From assembly GCA_045802605.1 (NCBI GenBank), contig JBJMQS010000036.1, positions 248,001 to 312,000 of the forward strand: 64,000 nt of DNA, read 5' to 3'. The notes beneath the pieces were generated by a model. It did no database searches. It saw only the letters and a list, made by a program, of their open reading frames with translations, and was not told where the DNA came from. Both the position numbers and the translations under genes were made by a program. Source of the DNA: JBJMQS01 sp045802605. Its GTDB lineage: Bacteria; Planctomycetota; Planctomycetia; Gemmatales; Gemmataceae. Positions within the stretch are counted from its first letter, which is position 1, and each line of letters starts with the position of its first letter. Of this stretch, positions 43,736 to 50,816 are shown in pieces.

Positions 43736-44008
43736 CTAATACCAAATCGGCCATTTACCATGTCGCGCTTTGTGCACGATGGCAGTTCCGATGAACGCTA
43801 TTCCGAGTCCCAACATGCCCCCGAAGGTGGCCAGAATTACTTGAAAAACCGTGCATTGCTTCAGCCAATCATTCTGACTCTCGCCAAAAGCAAGCTGATA
43901 CAAGAGCGGTGCAACAGACAACACCAATAAGAGGTATCCGATTGCCACCACGGCTCGCCCGGCGCGGAGAGAATTTCTCTCAGCGGACGAATACGATCTA
44001 GCGGCCAT
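43736..44008 (-). CDS. Small two-helix membrane protein
   Basis: This 90-residue protein starts at ATG 44008. Two hydrophobic helices (about residues 20-40 and 58-80) are joined by a polar loop with a single Cys (W-L-K-Q-C-T-V-F), and it ends H-G-K-W-P-I-W-Y. I do not recognise the family. It sits between copies A and B of the SmpA/BamE-like genes, on the same strand. Confidence 0.6.
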   Translation of the reverse strand: MAARSYSSAERNSLRAGRAVVAIGYLLLVLSVAPLLYQLAFGESQNDWLKQCTVFQVILATFGGMLGLGIAFIGTAIVHKARHGKWPIWY

Positions 44009-44024
44009 AGCGCCCCCCCCTCGC

Positions 44025-44138
44025 AATTGTCGCATGGGCCGGAAAGCGAGGCAAGCCGCGAGAGTCCGCTCCGGCTTGCTCCGGCTTTGCTCCTAAATGG
44101 CGAAACGAAACGTAATCGACTGAAACGAAACGAAATGG
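44025..44138. repeat. Intergenic repeat (ATTGTCGCATGGGCCGG...AACGAAACGAAA), copy 1
   Basis: This ~115-bp repeat starts ATTGTCGCATGGGCCGG, passes through CTCCGGCTTTGCTCC, and ends in several AACGAAA(CG)AAAT units. It follows the 3' end of SmpA/BamE-like copy B. Related copies follow copy E (46761-46888) and copy F (50559-50611); a short piece is at 43619-43651. Confidence 0.75.
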
Positions 44139-44142
44139 GTTT

Positions 44143-44535
44143 TCATCGAATGCCAATCCACTGCAAGAAGCGATGGTATGTCATCCACACCTGCTGCCCA
44201 AAGTCCCAAGTGTGCGTTGTGGTTTTGGTCGCGCGGCCATCCAACCCAAAGTTGACCCATATTTCACCATCACGACCAGACCAACCCATTGTCCAACCAT
44301 CTGGGATGTATCTACCATAATTCTCGCCAGGCGCAACGATTTCTGGCACTGCACTCTCACCTTCATGATCCGGCACACCCAGTATCGAAAACACTTCGTT
44401 TTTGCTCATCCCAACTTGAATTTGTCTGCTCTTTGAAATCGAAATACGAGAGTAATACTGCCACAGACCCACTGCGAATACGACGACAAAAACCACGGCT
44501 AGCAATCTTTCGACCTTTCGTCGCGTTAGCTTCAT
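44143..44535 (-). CDS. SmpA/BamE-like small membrane protein, copy B
   Basis: This 130-residue protein begins M-K-L-T-R-R-K-V-E with a transmembrane helix at residues 11-27. Its domain carries I-Q-V-G-M-S-K-N-E-V-F-S-I-L-G-V-P-D, the clearest SmpA/BamE-like motif in the cluster. Its ATG is directly preceded by a decayed copy of the C-terminal end of the SWIM-type transposase gene (44536-44600), the same junction seen intact at copy E. Function unknown. BamE itself is part of the outer-membrane assembly machine, but this copy lacks a lipobox. Confidence 0.7.
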   Translation of the reverse strand: MKLTRRKVERLLAVVFVVVFAVGLWQYYSRISISKSRQIQVGMSKNEVFSILGVPDHEGESAVPEIVAPGENYGRYIPDGWTMGWSGRDGEIWVNFGLDGRATKTTTHTWDFGQQVWMTYHRFLQWIGIR

Positions 44536-44605
44536 GCCCGCCCCCGCATCTTCAAAACGTTGCGCCGTCATCCTTCTAGAACTCGCCTTGATGTTAAGGC
44601 AACTA
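44536..44605 (-). pseudogene. Relic of the 3' end of the SWIM-type transposase gene
   Basis: On the minus strand this matches the last codons of the intact transposase (47231 onwards): GAGTTCTRGAAGGATGA..CGGCG then ACGTTTTGAA and ATGCGGGG. A missing base shifts the frame. It ends at the start codon of SmpA/BamE-like copy B, just as the intact transposase ends in copy E. Confidence 0.7.
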
Positions 44606-44635
44606 TACCCAGTCAAGGCTGGACGTGGAGCAGCA

Positions 44636-44980
44636 CTAACCTCCAACCAAATAAAGGTAGAGCGTGTTGCTAAGTCGCTTGGCGTCGGGCCCGAAGGCGA
44701 CCGCATTCATATTTCCGCGCTGGTTCTCAACGACATGCCATTCGATGTCGTCGCCGTATTCATCAACAAGTTGGAGGTACTCGGCAATCGCGGGGCGGTT
44801 TGCATCTGCATGCAACTTGTACCACGACCCGCCATCCTGGACGTGGATCCAAGCAGTCCGCTCGTCGGTCCCAGTAGGGCCAATGATGTGCTCGTCAGTC
44901 TCCGCGAGCCATTTCCGGATACGCCTGTGAAGTTCCGCTTTCGTGATCGCCGCGCCGACACGGACTTGGTCCATTGGCAT
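44636..44980 (-). CDS. Small soluble protein of unknown function
   Basis: This 114-residue protein with an acidic C-terminal half has an N-terminal helix (K-A-E-L-H-R-R-I-R-K-W-L) and a mixed domain (W-I-H-V-Q-D-G-G-S-W-Y-K-L, Y-G-D-D-I-E-W-H-V-V-E). No family recognised. Its size and setting would suit an immunity or accessory protein, but this is only contextual. The opposite strand is also open here, but that frame has no protein-like features. Confidence 0.55.
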   Translation of the reverse strand: MPMDQVRVGAAITKAELHRRIRKWLAETDEHIIGPTGTDERTAWIHVQDGGSWYKLHADANRPAIAEYLQLVDEYGDDIEWHVVENQRGNMNAVAFGPDAKRLSNTLYLYLVGG

Positions 44981-45187
44981 CGCTGTGCTCCTTCGCCAAA
45001 CTCGAACACGTTTGACGTATCGAATTATATTCCCTCATTTTCGAAGTGCCCGAAGATGCAGGTAACAGGTACCATCACCTCTGGGCGAAAGGGCGGGCCT
45101 GGCTCGGAACCCCGAAATGAACTCTAGAGTCCGTATCCTGCACAATGATTCGGGAAATGGTGTGCAAGTGGGGCATTGCAAAGTCGC

Positions 45188-45514
45188 TTAGAAGGGCAGA
45201 CCAAAAAACCGCCACTTCAAGACTTCTAGCCCAGTCGCATCTACCTTGCCGCGAAAGCGCACCCGACCCTCATAATCGAAGCCGACCCTAATAACGCCAT
45301 CCGATGCGATCCAACAGGATTCCTTGAACTTAGGCTCATACTTCGATTTGTTGGGCGGGCCGAACATCGCCAGTATCTCCGACTCGGTGGCGTCATAGGA
45401 CACGTCTTCAACTTGGGCAATCGTCAAATGGCGGGGAGCGAAGACTATCGCCGCTCCAAAGAGCAAGGCAAGAAGGGCCACCGCGATAATCACCCGTCGC
45501 CGCGTCAACTTCAC
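45188..45514 (-). CDS. SmpA/BamE-like small membrane protein, copy C
   Basis: This 108-residue protein begins M-K-L-T-R-R-R-V-I-I, has a transmembrane helix (residues 9-26), then A-T-E-S-E-I-L-A-M-F-G-P-P-N, equivalent to the G-M-x-x-x-E-V-x-x-L-L-G-x-P motif. Its GTG start overlaps the stop of the 36-residue membrane protein as GTGA, so translation of the two is coupled. The DNA around the start (AAGGGGTGAG-TC-GTGAAG) is almost identical in copies A and D, showing recent common origin. Confidence 0.7.
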   Translation of the reverse strand: MKLTRRRVIIAVALLALLFGAAIVFAPRHLTIAQVEDVSYDATESEILAMFGPPNKSKYEPKFKESCWIASDGVIRVGFDYEGRVRFRGKVDATGLEVLKWRFFGLPF

Positions 45515-45621
45515 GACTCACCCCTTGAGTCATCTGGGCGATTTCGCAAATACTCACGAATGACGTAAAAGAGGCCGATTGCACCCCCGAACAGGAAACA
45601 GGGTATCGCGATCTGTAGCAT
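45511..45621 (-). CDS. Tiny membrane protein (36 residues) coupled to copy C
   Basis: ATG 45621 is preceded by GGGGTGAG. The peptide has one hydrophobic helix (I-P-C-F-L-F-G-G-A-I-G-L-F-Y-V-I) followed by a charged tail. The stop overlaps the GTG of copy C by the GTGA arrangement. Its short length makes it easy to miss. Coupling plus a good ribosome site supports it as a real gene. Confidence 0.55.
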   Translation of the reverse strand: MLQIAIPCFLFGGAIGLFYVIREYLRNRPDDSRGES

Positions 45622-45689
45622 GGCTCACCCCTTCCGCTGGCGATTAGTTTAGCCGAACCAACTGACGAGCTGCAAACGACACTAGGCTC

Positions 45690-45742
45690 TACCTCAAAAT
45701 TGCCTTTGCCCCAAAATTCCGCGTTCTGCCTCAAAATTCAGT
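45690..45742. repeat. Short repeats of (C)CTCAAAATT / CCCCAAAATT type
   Basis: Three units CCTCAAAATT, CCCCAAAATT, CCTCAAAATT lie within about 50 bases, just past the 3' end of copy D. A related pair (TTTGCCCCAAAG...GGCCTCAAAAG) lies just past copy A near 42970-43000. They mark the 3' boundary of the repeated gene unit. Confidence 0.5.
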
Positions 45743-46111
45743 TTGTGGTCGGCGGAAGCTGGGTCTGAGGTGGGGGCGGTAAGTAGAAAGTGGTTGAATT
45801 CCAAAAACGGTCCCATAATTCGCGCAGTGTATATCGCCTGACCGTTGGTTTCATGTAGACAGAGTCGTGTTGAAATACGATTGTTACTTGTTCGTCCCAG
45901 AACTCCCACTCCGCGAGCCCGTTGCCGGTTAACGGCCCCCGCGCTGACCTTACCGGTGTGCCTAACAGAGCTTCGACCTCTTGATGGGACATCCCAGTTG
46001 GACCTGATTAGCCAACTTGGCTGCGTAGCTCTGAGCAAATAACGCAAGCCATCCCAGCGCGGCAACCAGCAGCAAACACGCTATAAGTACCCGACGCCGC
46101 GTCAGCTTCAC
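45738..46111 (-). pseudogene. SmpA/BamE-like small membrane protein, copy D, frameshifted
   Basis: From GTG 46111 the frame encodes V-K-L-T-R-R-R-V-L-I-A with a transmembrane helix, then V-Q-L-G, but runs into a stop at 45962-45964. The rest of the domain (M-S-H-Q-E-V-E-A-L-L-G-T-P) continues in another frame from 45992. Restoring one base near 45993 would give V-Q-L-G-M-S-H-Q-E-V-E-A-L-L-G-T-P, the family motif. The C-terminus is Pro-rich. Either a recent inactivation or a sequencing error. Confidence 0.7.
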
Positions 46112-46114
46112 GTC

Positions 46115-46264
46115 TCACCCCTTGCGTTTTCGACGATTACGGTGGTCAGAAACTGCAATGAGTAACGCAAAGATCGCTATCGCGGGTAGCGCAACAGCCA
46201 TGAAATAAACGCCGATCTCCCAAAGTTGCCACTTTGCTGACTCTTGCATCAGAGCGTCCGTCAC
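46115..46264 (-). CDS. Tiny membrane protein (44-49 residues) before copy D
   Basis: Starts at GTG 46264 or ATG 46249. One transmembrane helix (F-M-A-V-A-L-P-A-I-A-I-F-A-L-L-I) is followed by a very basic tail (R-N-R-R-K-R-K-G). Its stop lies 3 bp before the GTG of copy D and the stop region itself forms the GGGGTGAG ribosome site of copy D. This matches the pairing seen at copies A and C. Confidence 0.5.
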   Translation of the reverse strand: MTDALMQESAKWQLWEIGVYFMAVALPAIAIFALLIAVSDHRNRRKRKG

Positions 46265-46450
46265 GGCTCACGGCTTCGCACGGCATAAGGCCTTTGCACA
46301 GCATAGCTGAATCCTGCACAGCATTGGCTCTTGCCGTGCAAGTCGAGCCGTTCAGTGGGCTTGCACACCGAATCGTTTTCCCCAACATTGGGCTAATGAT
46401 GGGCAAGTAGCGGAACAGTTAGTGTCTCAGTTTGAAAATGAGAATTTCGG

Positions 46451-46699
46451 CTAACTGCTTTTCAGCTCCGAGCCACCGAGTTTGAAACTGTCGGCGTCTT
46501 CTCGGAAATCGCGGAGTGCCCGATCGACAATTCTTCGAATTTGCTTCTCAACCCCATCGACATTCTGTTGGTCGGGTGGCAGAGCCATCCAGCAAAACTG
46601 AATCGCCTGTCGGATTTGCTGATCTACTTGCTGTGGGCTGAAAAAGGTCCGCAATCGCTCCTGCGCATCGCGATCATTAGGGTCACACTTCTCAATCAT
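46451..46699 (-). CDS. Small soluble protein of unknown function
   Basis: The 82-residue protein from ATG 46699 is mostly helical and charged: R-D-A-Q-E-R-L-R-T-F-F, Q-Q-V-D-Q-Q-I-R-Q-A-I-Q-F-C-W-M-A-L, V-E-K-Q-I-R-R-I-V-D-R-A-L-R-D-F. No family recognised. It lies downstream of copy E and its repeat on the same strand. The frame extends further upstream through the repeat but without plausible protein. Confidence 0.55.
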   Translation of the reverse strand: MIEKCDPNDRDAQERLRTFFSPQQVDQQIRQAIQFCWMALPPDQQNVDGVEKQIRRIVDRALRDFREDADSFKLGGSELKSS

Positions 46700-46760
46700 G
46701 GTGTACTCCAATTGCGGCCTCTTACTTTCCCATCCCCAGCGCTGCACCCCTTCCGCTAGT

Positions 46761-46888
46761 GATTGTCGCATGGGCCGGGGAGCGGGGCAAGCCGGGGGAG
46801 TCCCGGTCCGGCGGTTTGCGCTGGCTTTGCTCCGGCTTTGCTCCCAAATGACTAAACGAAACGAAATCGACTGAAACGAAATGAAATC
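46761..46888. repeat. Intergenic repeat (ATTGTCGCATGGGCCGG...AACGAAACGAAA), copy 2
   Basis: The second copy of the element described at 44025-44138, with the same order: GATTGTCGCATGGGCCGGGG, a GC-rich middle, GGCTTTGCTCC, then AAACGAAACGAAATCGACTG and AAACGAAATGAAAT. It ends at the stop of SmpA/BamE-like copy E. Confidence 0.75.
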
Positions 46889-47234
46889 ATAACCCGATTC
46901 GCCACCCGAACCCCCAGCGGAGTCGGCGGAAGCTTGTTTCGTACCAGTACGAATCAGCCATCCCGCCAAACGTCCTAGCTACGCCATCGGTATAGATCAC
47001 AAAACAAAAACCATCGTTGCAGGCCCACATGTGTGTTATGTCTTTGACACCTTGATGAGTTGCATTGATGCTGGGAGGCCCAAGAATGGCCTCGACCTGC
47101 TGTTGTGTCATTCCCTTTTCTATTTGGCGGATTTCCAAATAGGAATGGGCATTGTCAAAAGCGACTAGCGCAAACAAAACCAGTATCGCTAACGCAAGAA
47201 AAGCACTAATGACGATCCAACGTCGCCGCTTCAC
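46887..47234 (-). CDS. SmpA/BamE-like small membrane protein, copy E
   Basis: This 115-residue protein has N-terminus M-K-R-R-R-W and a transmembrane helix (residues 7-26). It then has I-R-Q-I-E-K-G-M-T-Q-Q-Q-V-E-A-I-L-G-P-P, a textbook SmpA/BamE-like motif, and a Cys pair (A-C-N-D-G-F-C-F). GTG start overlapping the transposase stop by four bases (GTGA), so it is translated from the transposase message. It is closest in sequence to fragment F (50613-50816). Confidence 0.75.
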   Translation of the reverse strand: MKRRRWIVISAFLALAILVLFALVAFDNAHSYLEIRQIEKGMTQQQVEAILGPPSINATHQGVKDITHMWACNDGFCFVIYTDGVARTFGGMADSYWYETSFRRLRWGFGWRIGL

Positions 47235-48466
47235 GCCCTACCCCGCATTTTCAAAACGTCACGCCGATCATCCTTCCAGAACTCGGCTTCAATGCCAAGT
47301 TCGATTTGCGACATGATCACCACAGTCAGATTGTACGCGATGAACTTGCACAAGCACTCGTTGACCATCGCATCCGGGGTCTTGCTCCGGACACTGTCGC
47401 CGAACTTTCGCTTGACGGCCGAGAATGTACTTTCGACGTTTGATCGCCGGTGGTAGCGTTCTAAAAACTCAGGTTTCTTGTAGCGATAGAAATTCACCAT
47501 CGCCTCAAACAAGCCGCCACTCTTGCCGGTCGTGTTGCACTTCGGCGCGATGAACGCGGTGCCGCCAAGCCGATCAATCAAGTCCACGTTGGATTTCGAC
47601 AAATAGCCTTTGTCCGCCACAACGTCATTCAGTTTGAAGTTCAAGGCGGTGCTGGTCACAAGTTCCGGCAAGAGCGGCCCATCAGCCGCATCGCGGTCTT
47701 TGATTTCGATGGCCGTGACGATATTGGTTTTGACGCCCGTGCAAATGTGAACCTTCACCCAATCGCGCCCGCTCCGCTCGGACCCGTATTTTTCGTCGGT
47801 CCAGCGTATGAACTTGCTGACGCTGAACCCCGACGAATCCACCGCAAAGTTCGTTTCGATTTCGCTCAGTGGCATCGCGGACAAGCCGACCAATTGCTTG
47901 AGCGGTTCTGTCATGTCAGCATCGGCCATGAAGCAATTGACTTTGTTCGGATGCAATGGCCGGGACAGGTGGCCGTTAGTATGCGCGTCGATCAGGTCGC
48001 AACCAAATCGACGGCTCGACAATCCGGCGTACACCTTGTAGATGCTGGCGAAAATTCGATCCGGCAAAGCGACAGGTCGGCGACCGACGCCCGGATACTC
48101 CGGTTCGGGGACGCCTGCGCAGAGGTCGGCCAGCAAGACTTGGAAGCGATGCCGCTCCGTGGTCTGCGCCAAATTGTAGGCCTTCCAATTTTGGGCGTAG
48201 GTTTTCTTCTGTGGAAGGGCGTCCGTGTCGATCTTCGGTGCTTTGACTTTCTTCTGACGCTCTTGTGTGAGCCGCGCAGCGTGGATGTGTTTGCACGGCT
48301 CTTGCCGTAGCTCGAAGTCAGCACAGTCGCAAAAGAGATCGCCTTGCGTCAGACGCACGCGGTGAAGGCTGTCGCTGGATTGTGAAGGCACGAGCCAAAC
48401 TCCATTTCGGAATTCGATTGGCATCCGTGCCGAAATTTCCAAACCCGCAAGTTCACGGGAAGTCAT
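47231..48466 (-). CDS. Transposase with SWIM zinc finger and DDE domain
   Basis: The 411-residue protein from ATG 48466 has an N-terminal SWIM zinc finger (C-D-C...C-K-H near residues 43-60). A basic linker follows, then an IS4/IS5-like DDE transposase domain: first Asp in F-A-V-D-S-S-G-F, second in V-V-A-D-K-G-Y, and Glu in R-R-S-N-V-E-S-T-F-S-A-V-K-R-K-F-G, the Y-(2)-R-(3)-E region. SWIM fingers bind DNA or protein and are unusual on transposases outside certain archaeal and planctomycete groups. An intact frame and catalytic residues suggest activity. Its stop overlaps the start of copy E. Decayed tails of the same gene lie at 44536 and 50492. Confidence 0.85.
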   Translation of the reverse strand: MTSRELAGLEISARMPIEFRNGVWLVPSQSSDSLHRVRLTQGDLFCDCADFELRQEPCKHIHAARLTQERQKKVKAPKIDTDALPQKKTYAQNWKAYNLAQTTERHRFQVLLADLCAGVPEPEYPGVGRRPVALPDRIFASIYKVYAGLSSRRFGCDLIDAHTNGHLSRPLHPNKVNCFMADADMTEPLKQLVGLSAMPLSEIETNFAVDSSGFSVSKFIRWTDEKYGSERSGRDWVKVHICTGVKTNIVTAIEIKDRDAADGPLLPELVTSTALNFKLNDVVADKGYLSKSNVDLIDRLGGTAFIAPKCNTTGKSGGLFEAMVNFYRYKKPEFLERYHRRSNVESTFSAVKRKFGDSVRSKTPDAMVNECLCKFIAYNLTVVIMSQIELGIEAEFWKDDRRDVLKMRGRA

Positions 48467-48594
48467 GGCATATACCCCAGGCCCTAAATCGTGCCAACCC
48501 CAATTGTCTCTCCTAGTAGTATATACCAATAGTAGATTGACAGTCAATACAAGCAGTAGATACAATTGGTAAATTATTTTTGGAGGGAATCGTC

Positions 48595-48759
48595 GTGAAT
48601 AAAGGCAATAAACCGCTCGGAATGGTTCAGCTAATTGGCTGTCGGTGCCGATGCGGCCACGAATGGCTACCGCGCGAACCGGGAAATAAACCTCGGGTCT
48701 GCCCTAGGTGTAAGAGCCCGAATTGGGACCGCGCTAAGAAATTCGAGCGGGCGAAATAA
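48595..48759 (+). CDS. Small zinc-ribbon protein (54 residues)
   Basis: GTG 48595 is preceded by TGGAGGGA. The peptide has C-R-C-R-C-G-H-E-W-L-P-R, then V-C-P-R-C-K-S-P-N-W-D-R-A-K-K, a two-knuckle zinc ribbon. Similar C-x-C-G-H-x-W...C-P-x-C-K-S-P-x-W-D proteins occur widely in bacteria and archaea, often beside toxin or nuclease genes, and are thought to be regulatory or antitoxin-like. It is divergent from the transposase and upstream of the AAA ATPase. Confidence 0.7.
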   Translation: MNKGNKPLGMVQLIGCRCRCGHEWLPREPGNKPRVCPRCKSPNWDRAKKFERAK

Positions 48760-48867
48760 TATCTACGTAAACTATTGTCTATCCATATGTTACGCCGAAT
48801 TTTGGCTTAAGATCAGTTGACTGATCTTATTTTGCTATAATTGGCCTTGTTGGAGCCCGGAGCGCTC

Positions 48868-50373
48868 ATGAAAACAATTTCTCGCGATCAAGTTATTGAT
48901 CGAATCAAATTTGAAAATCCATGGTGGAAGCCGCCACACCAAATAGATGCGTACTACCAGGCGATGCAGCCGCGAGCATATTTCGGTCAGTTTTACGGAC
49001 TGACGATAGAAAAGATGCCTCGGCGCGCCCTCATTCTGATGGGCCCACGGCGCGTAGGAAAGACGGTTCTGATTTACCACGCTATACAGCGGCTTATCAA
49101 GAAGGGGGCAGATCCTCGTTCACTGTGGTACGTCACAGTTGAAAGTCCAATTTACAATGGGCTCGGACTAGAAGAGTTGCTCAATTTGGCGTCAGAGGCC
49201 AGCGGCATCGCGTTAGATCAAGAGGTTTATTTCTTTGTAGATGAAATCCAGTATTTGAGAGAATGGGAAGTTCATCTCAAAACGTTGGTAGACGCGTATC
49301 CGCGTGTAAAAGTAGTTGCCTCTGGAAGTGCGGCGGCGGCGCTACGACTCAAAAGCAACGAGTCCGGCGCTGGAAGGTTTACTGATTTTTTGTTACCGCC
49401 TTTGACATTTCATGAATATTTGAAGTTGCTGAAGAAGAGCGATTTAGCTACGGTAGTCAAGGATAATTCATCAGATTTTATGATGACCTCTCGCGATATT
49501 GGAGCGCTCAATGAGGCGTTTCTGCATTACCTGAATTTCGGCGGCTACCCCGAAGTTATTTTCTCAAAACAAATTCAGTCTGATCCGGGGAGGTACATTC
49601 GCAACGACATTATCGACAAGGTGCTACTGCGGGACCTTCCTAGTCTCTACGGTATTAAGGACATTCAAGAACTCAACACGCTGTTCACTACTCTCGCGTA
49701 CAACACCGGCGATGAAGTCTCTTTGGACGGTCTCTCCCAAAATTCGGGACTCGCAAAAAACACGCTGAAGCGATACATCGATTACCTAGAGGCTGCGTTC
49801 TTGATCAAGATTGTCCATCGAATTGATCGAACTGCAAAGCGGTTTCGGCGAGCTACGCATTTCAAAGTTTATTTGACAAATCCTAGCATGCGAAGCGCGT
49901 TGTTTTCCCCATTGGGCCCCGATGACCCGGCAATGGGAAATTTAGTCGAAACTGCCGTTTTCGCGCAGTGGTTTCACTCGCAGAATGCGTCTCTGCATTA
50001 CTCACGGTGGAATGAGCGTAATATTGAGGGCGAAGTCGACATCGTCTACATAGATGAGCGAATGAAGCCGATGTGGGCCGTTGAGGTCAAATGGAGTGAC
50101 GAATATGCGTCGGACTGGACCAAACTCGCGAGCTTGCGCCGCTTCCTCAGCAGTCACAAGTTAACCACGGCCAGCGTAACTACGCGAACAGTCAGTTCTG
50201 TTACCCGAATCGACGGTGCCGAAGTCGAGTTCATTCCAGCGGCACTTTACTGCTATCTACTGGGTTACAACATAATAAGGGCTAAGTCAGCCACGGCAGC
50301 TGCTAAACGCGGGGCGCGAATTCGTAACGAAGGCATTGGAAAAGATGATCCTGTGCCGCAAATGGCAGATTAA
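48868..50373 (+). CDS. AAA ATPase with DUF4143 domain
   Basis: This 501-residue protein has a STAND/AAA_14-type ATPase with Walker A G-P-R-R-V-G-K-T, Walker B Y-F-F-V-D-E-I-Q, and sensor V-V-A-S-G-S-A. The DUF4143 domain follows, with N-F-G-G-Y-P-E-V, winged-helix-like L-S-Q-N-S-G-L-A-K-N-T-L-K-R-Y, and a nuclease-fold part E-G-E-V-D-I-V-Y...W-A-V-E-V-K-W-S. The E-V-D and E-V-K residues resemble a PD-(D/E)XK site. These proteins are very common in accessory regions but their role is unknown. Start at ATG 48868; nine codons upstream are open. Confidence 0.88.
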   Translation: MKTISRDQVIDRIKFENPWWKPPHQIDAYYQAMQPRAYFGQFYGLTIEKMPRRALILMGPRRVGKTVLIYHAIQRLIKKGADPRSLWYVTVESPIYNGLGLEELLNLASEASGIALDQEVYFFVDEIQYLREWEVHLKTLVDAYPRVKVVASGSAAAALRLKSNESGAGRFTDFLLPPLTFHEYLKLLKKSDLATVVKDNSSDFMMTSRDIGALNEAFLHYLNFGGYPEVIFSKQIQSDPGRYIRNDIIDKVLLRDLPSLYGIKDIQELNTLFTTLAYNTGDEVSLDGLSQNSGLAKNTLKRYIDYLEAAFLIKIVHRIDRTAKRFRRATHFKVYLTNPSMRSALFSPLGPDDPAMGNLVETAVFAQWFHSQNASLHYSRWNERNIEGEVDIVYIDERMKPMWAVEVKWSDEYASDWTKLASLRRFLSSHKLTTASVTTRTVSSVTRIDGAEVEFIPAALYCYLLGYNIIRAKSATAAAKRGARIRNEGIGKDDPVPQMAD

Positions 50374-50491
50374 GCATTTGGCGAGACAAGCCTGCACAGA
50401 ATTCCCGATTCGTTGTGCAGGATTCGGCTATGTTGTGCAAAAGCGATTGGGTGTGCAAAGCCAGGCGACTACCCTCCCTAGCAGTGACGAC

Positions 50492-50516
50492 GCTTCAAAA
50501 CGTTTTGCCCCATCCT
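50492..50516 (-). pseudogene. Second relic of the SWIM-type transposase tail
   Basis: On the minus strand, AGGATG..GGC then ACGTTTTGAAG resembles the 3' end of the transposase gene, although shorter and more decayed than the relic at 44536. It lies at the 3' side of the AAA ATPase gene. Confidence 0.4.
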
Positions 50517-50558
50517 GAAACGAAATCACCCAAAACGCTTTGATTTGGGAACAAAGCC

Positions 50559-50611
50559 CTTTGCTCCTAAATGACAAAACGAAACGAAATCGACTGAAAC
50601 GAAATGAAATG
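50559..50611. repeat. Intergenic repeat (TTTGCTCCTAAATG...AACGAAACGAAA), copy 3
   Basis: Partial third copy of the repeat seen at 44025 and 46761. It starts at TTTGCTCCTAAATGAC and carries AAACGAAACGAAATCGACTG followed by AAACGAAATGAAATGG, ending at the 3' end of SmpA/BamE-like fragment F. Confidence 0.75.
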
Positions 50612-50612
50612 G

Positions 50613-50816
50613 CTAACGGGACCCGAAAACCCATCGCCATAGCGTGTGATACCAGTGGCCGTCCTGGTATCCGACAGCCTGAATAACTTCACTTTCTTTC
50701 GTGTACATGACAAGACACCACCCGTCACGGCATAAGTAAGTGCAGACCTGAATTTCCGGAAATTCAGGATGAGCGTTTGAATGATCTGGACGCGCCATGT
50801 ACAACCCGGCGCCCAA
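50613..50816 (-). pseudogene. SmpA/BamE-like fragment, copy F (C-terminal part only)
   Basis: The C-terminal 45 residues (C-T-Y-L-C-R-D-G-W-C-L-V-M-Y-T and D-G-H-W-Y-H-T-L-W-R-W-V-F-G) align with the end of copy E, including both Cys. The transmembrane start and the G-M-x-x-x-E-V motif are missing. The upstream part overlaps the start of the orphan toxin tail at 50797, so insertion of that module probably removed the 5' half. Confidence 0.65.

Noticed and set aside
44534..45127. Plus-strand open frame of 197 codons opposite copy B and the 44636 gene
   Set aside because: It covers the start regions of better supported minus-strand genes and has no recognisable protein features.
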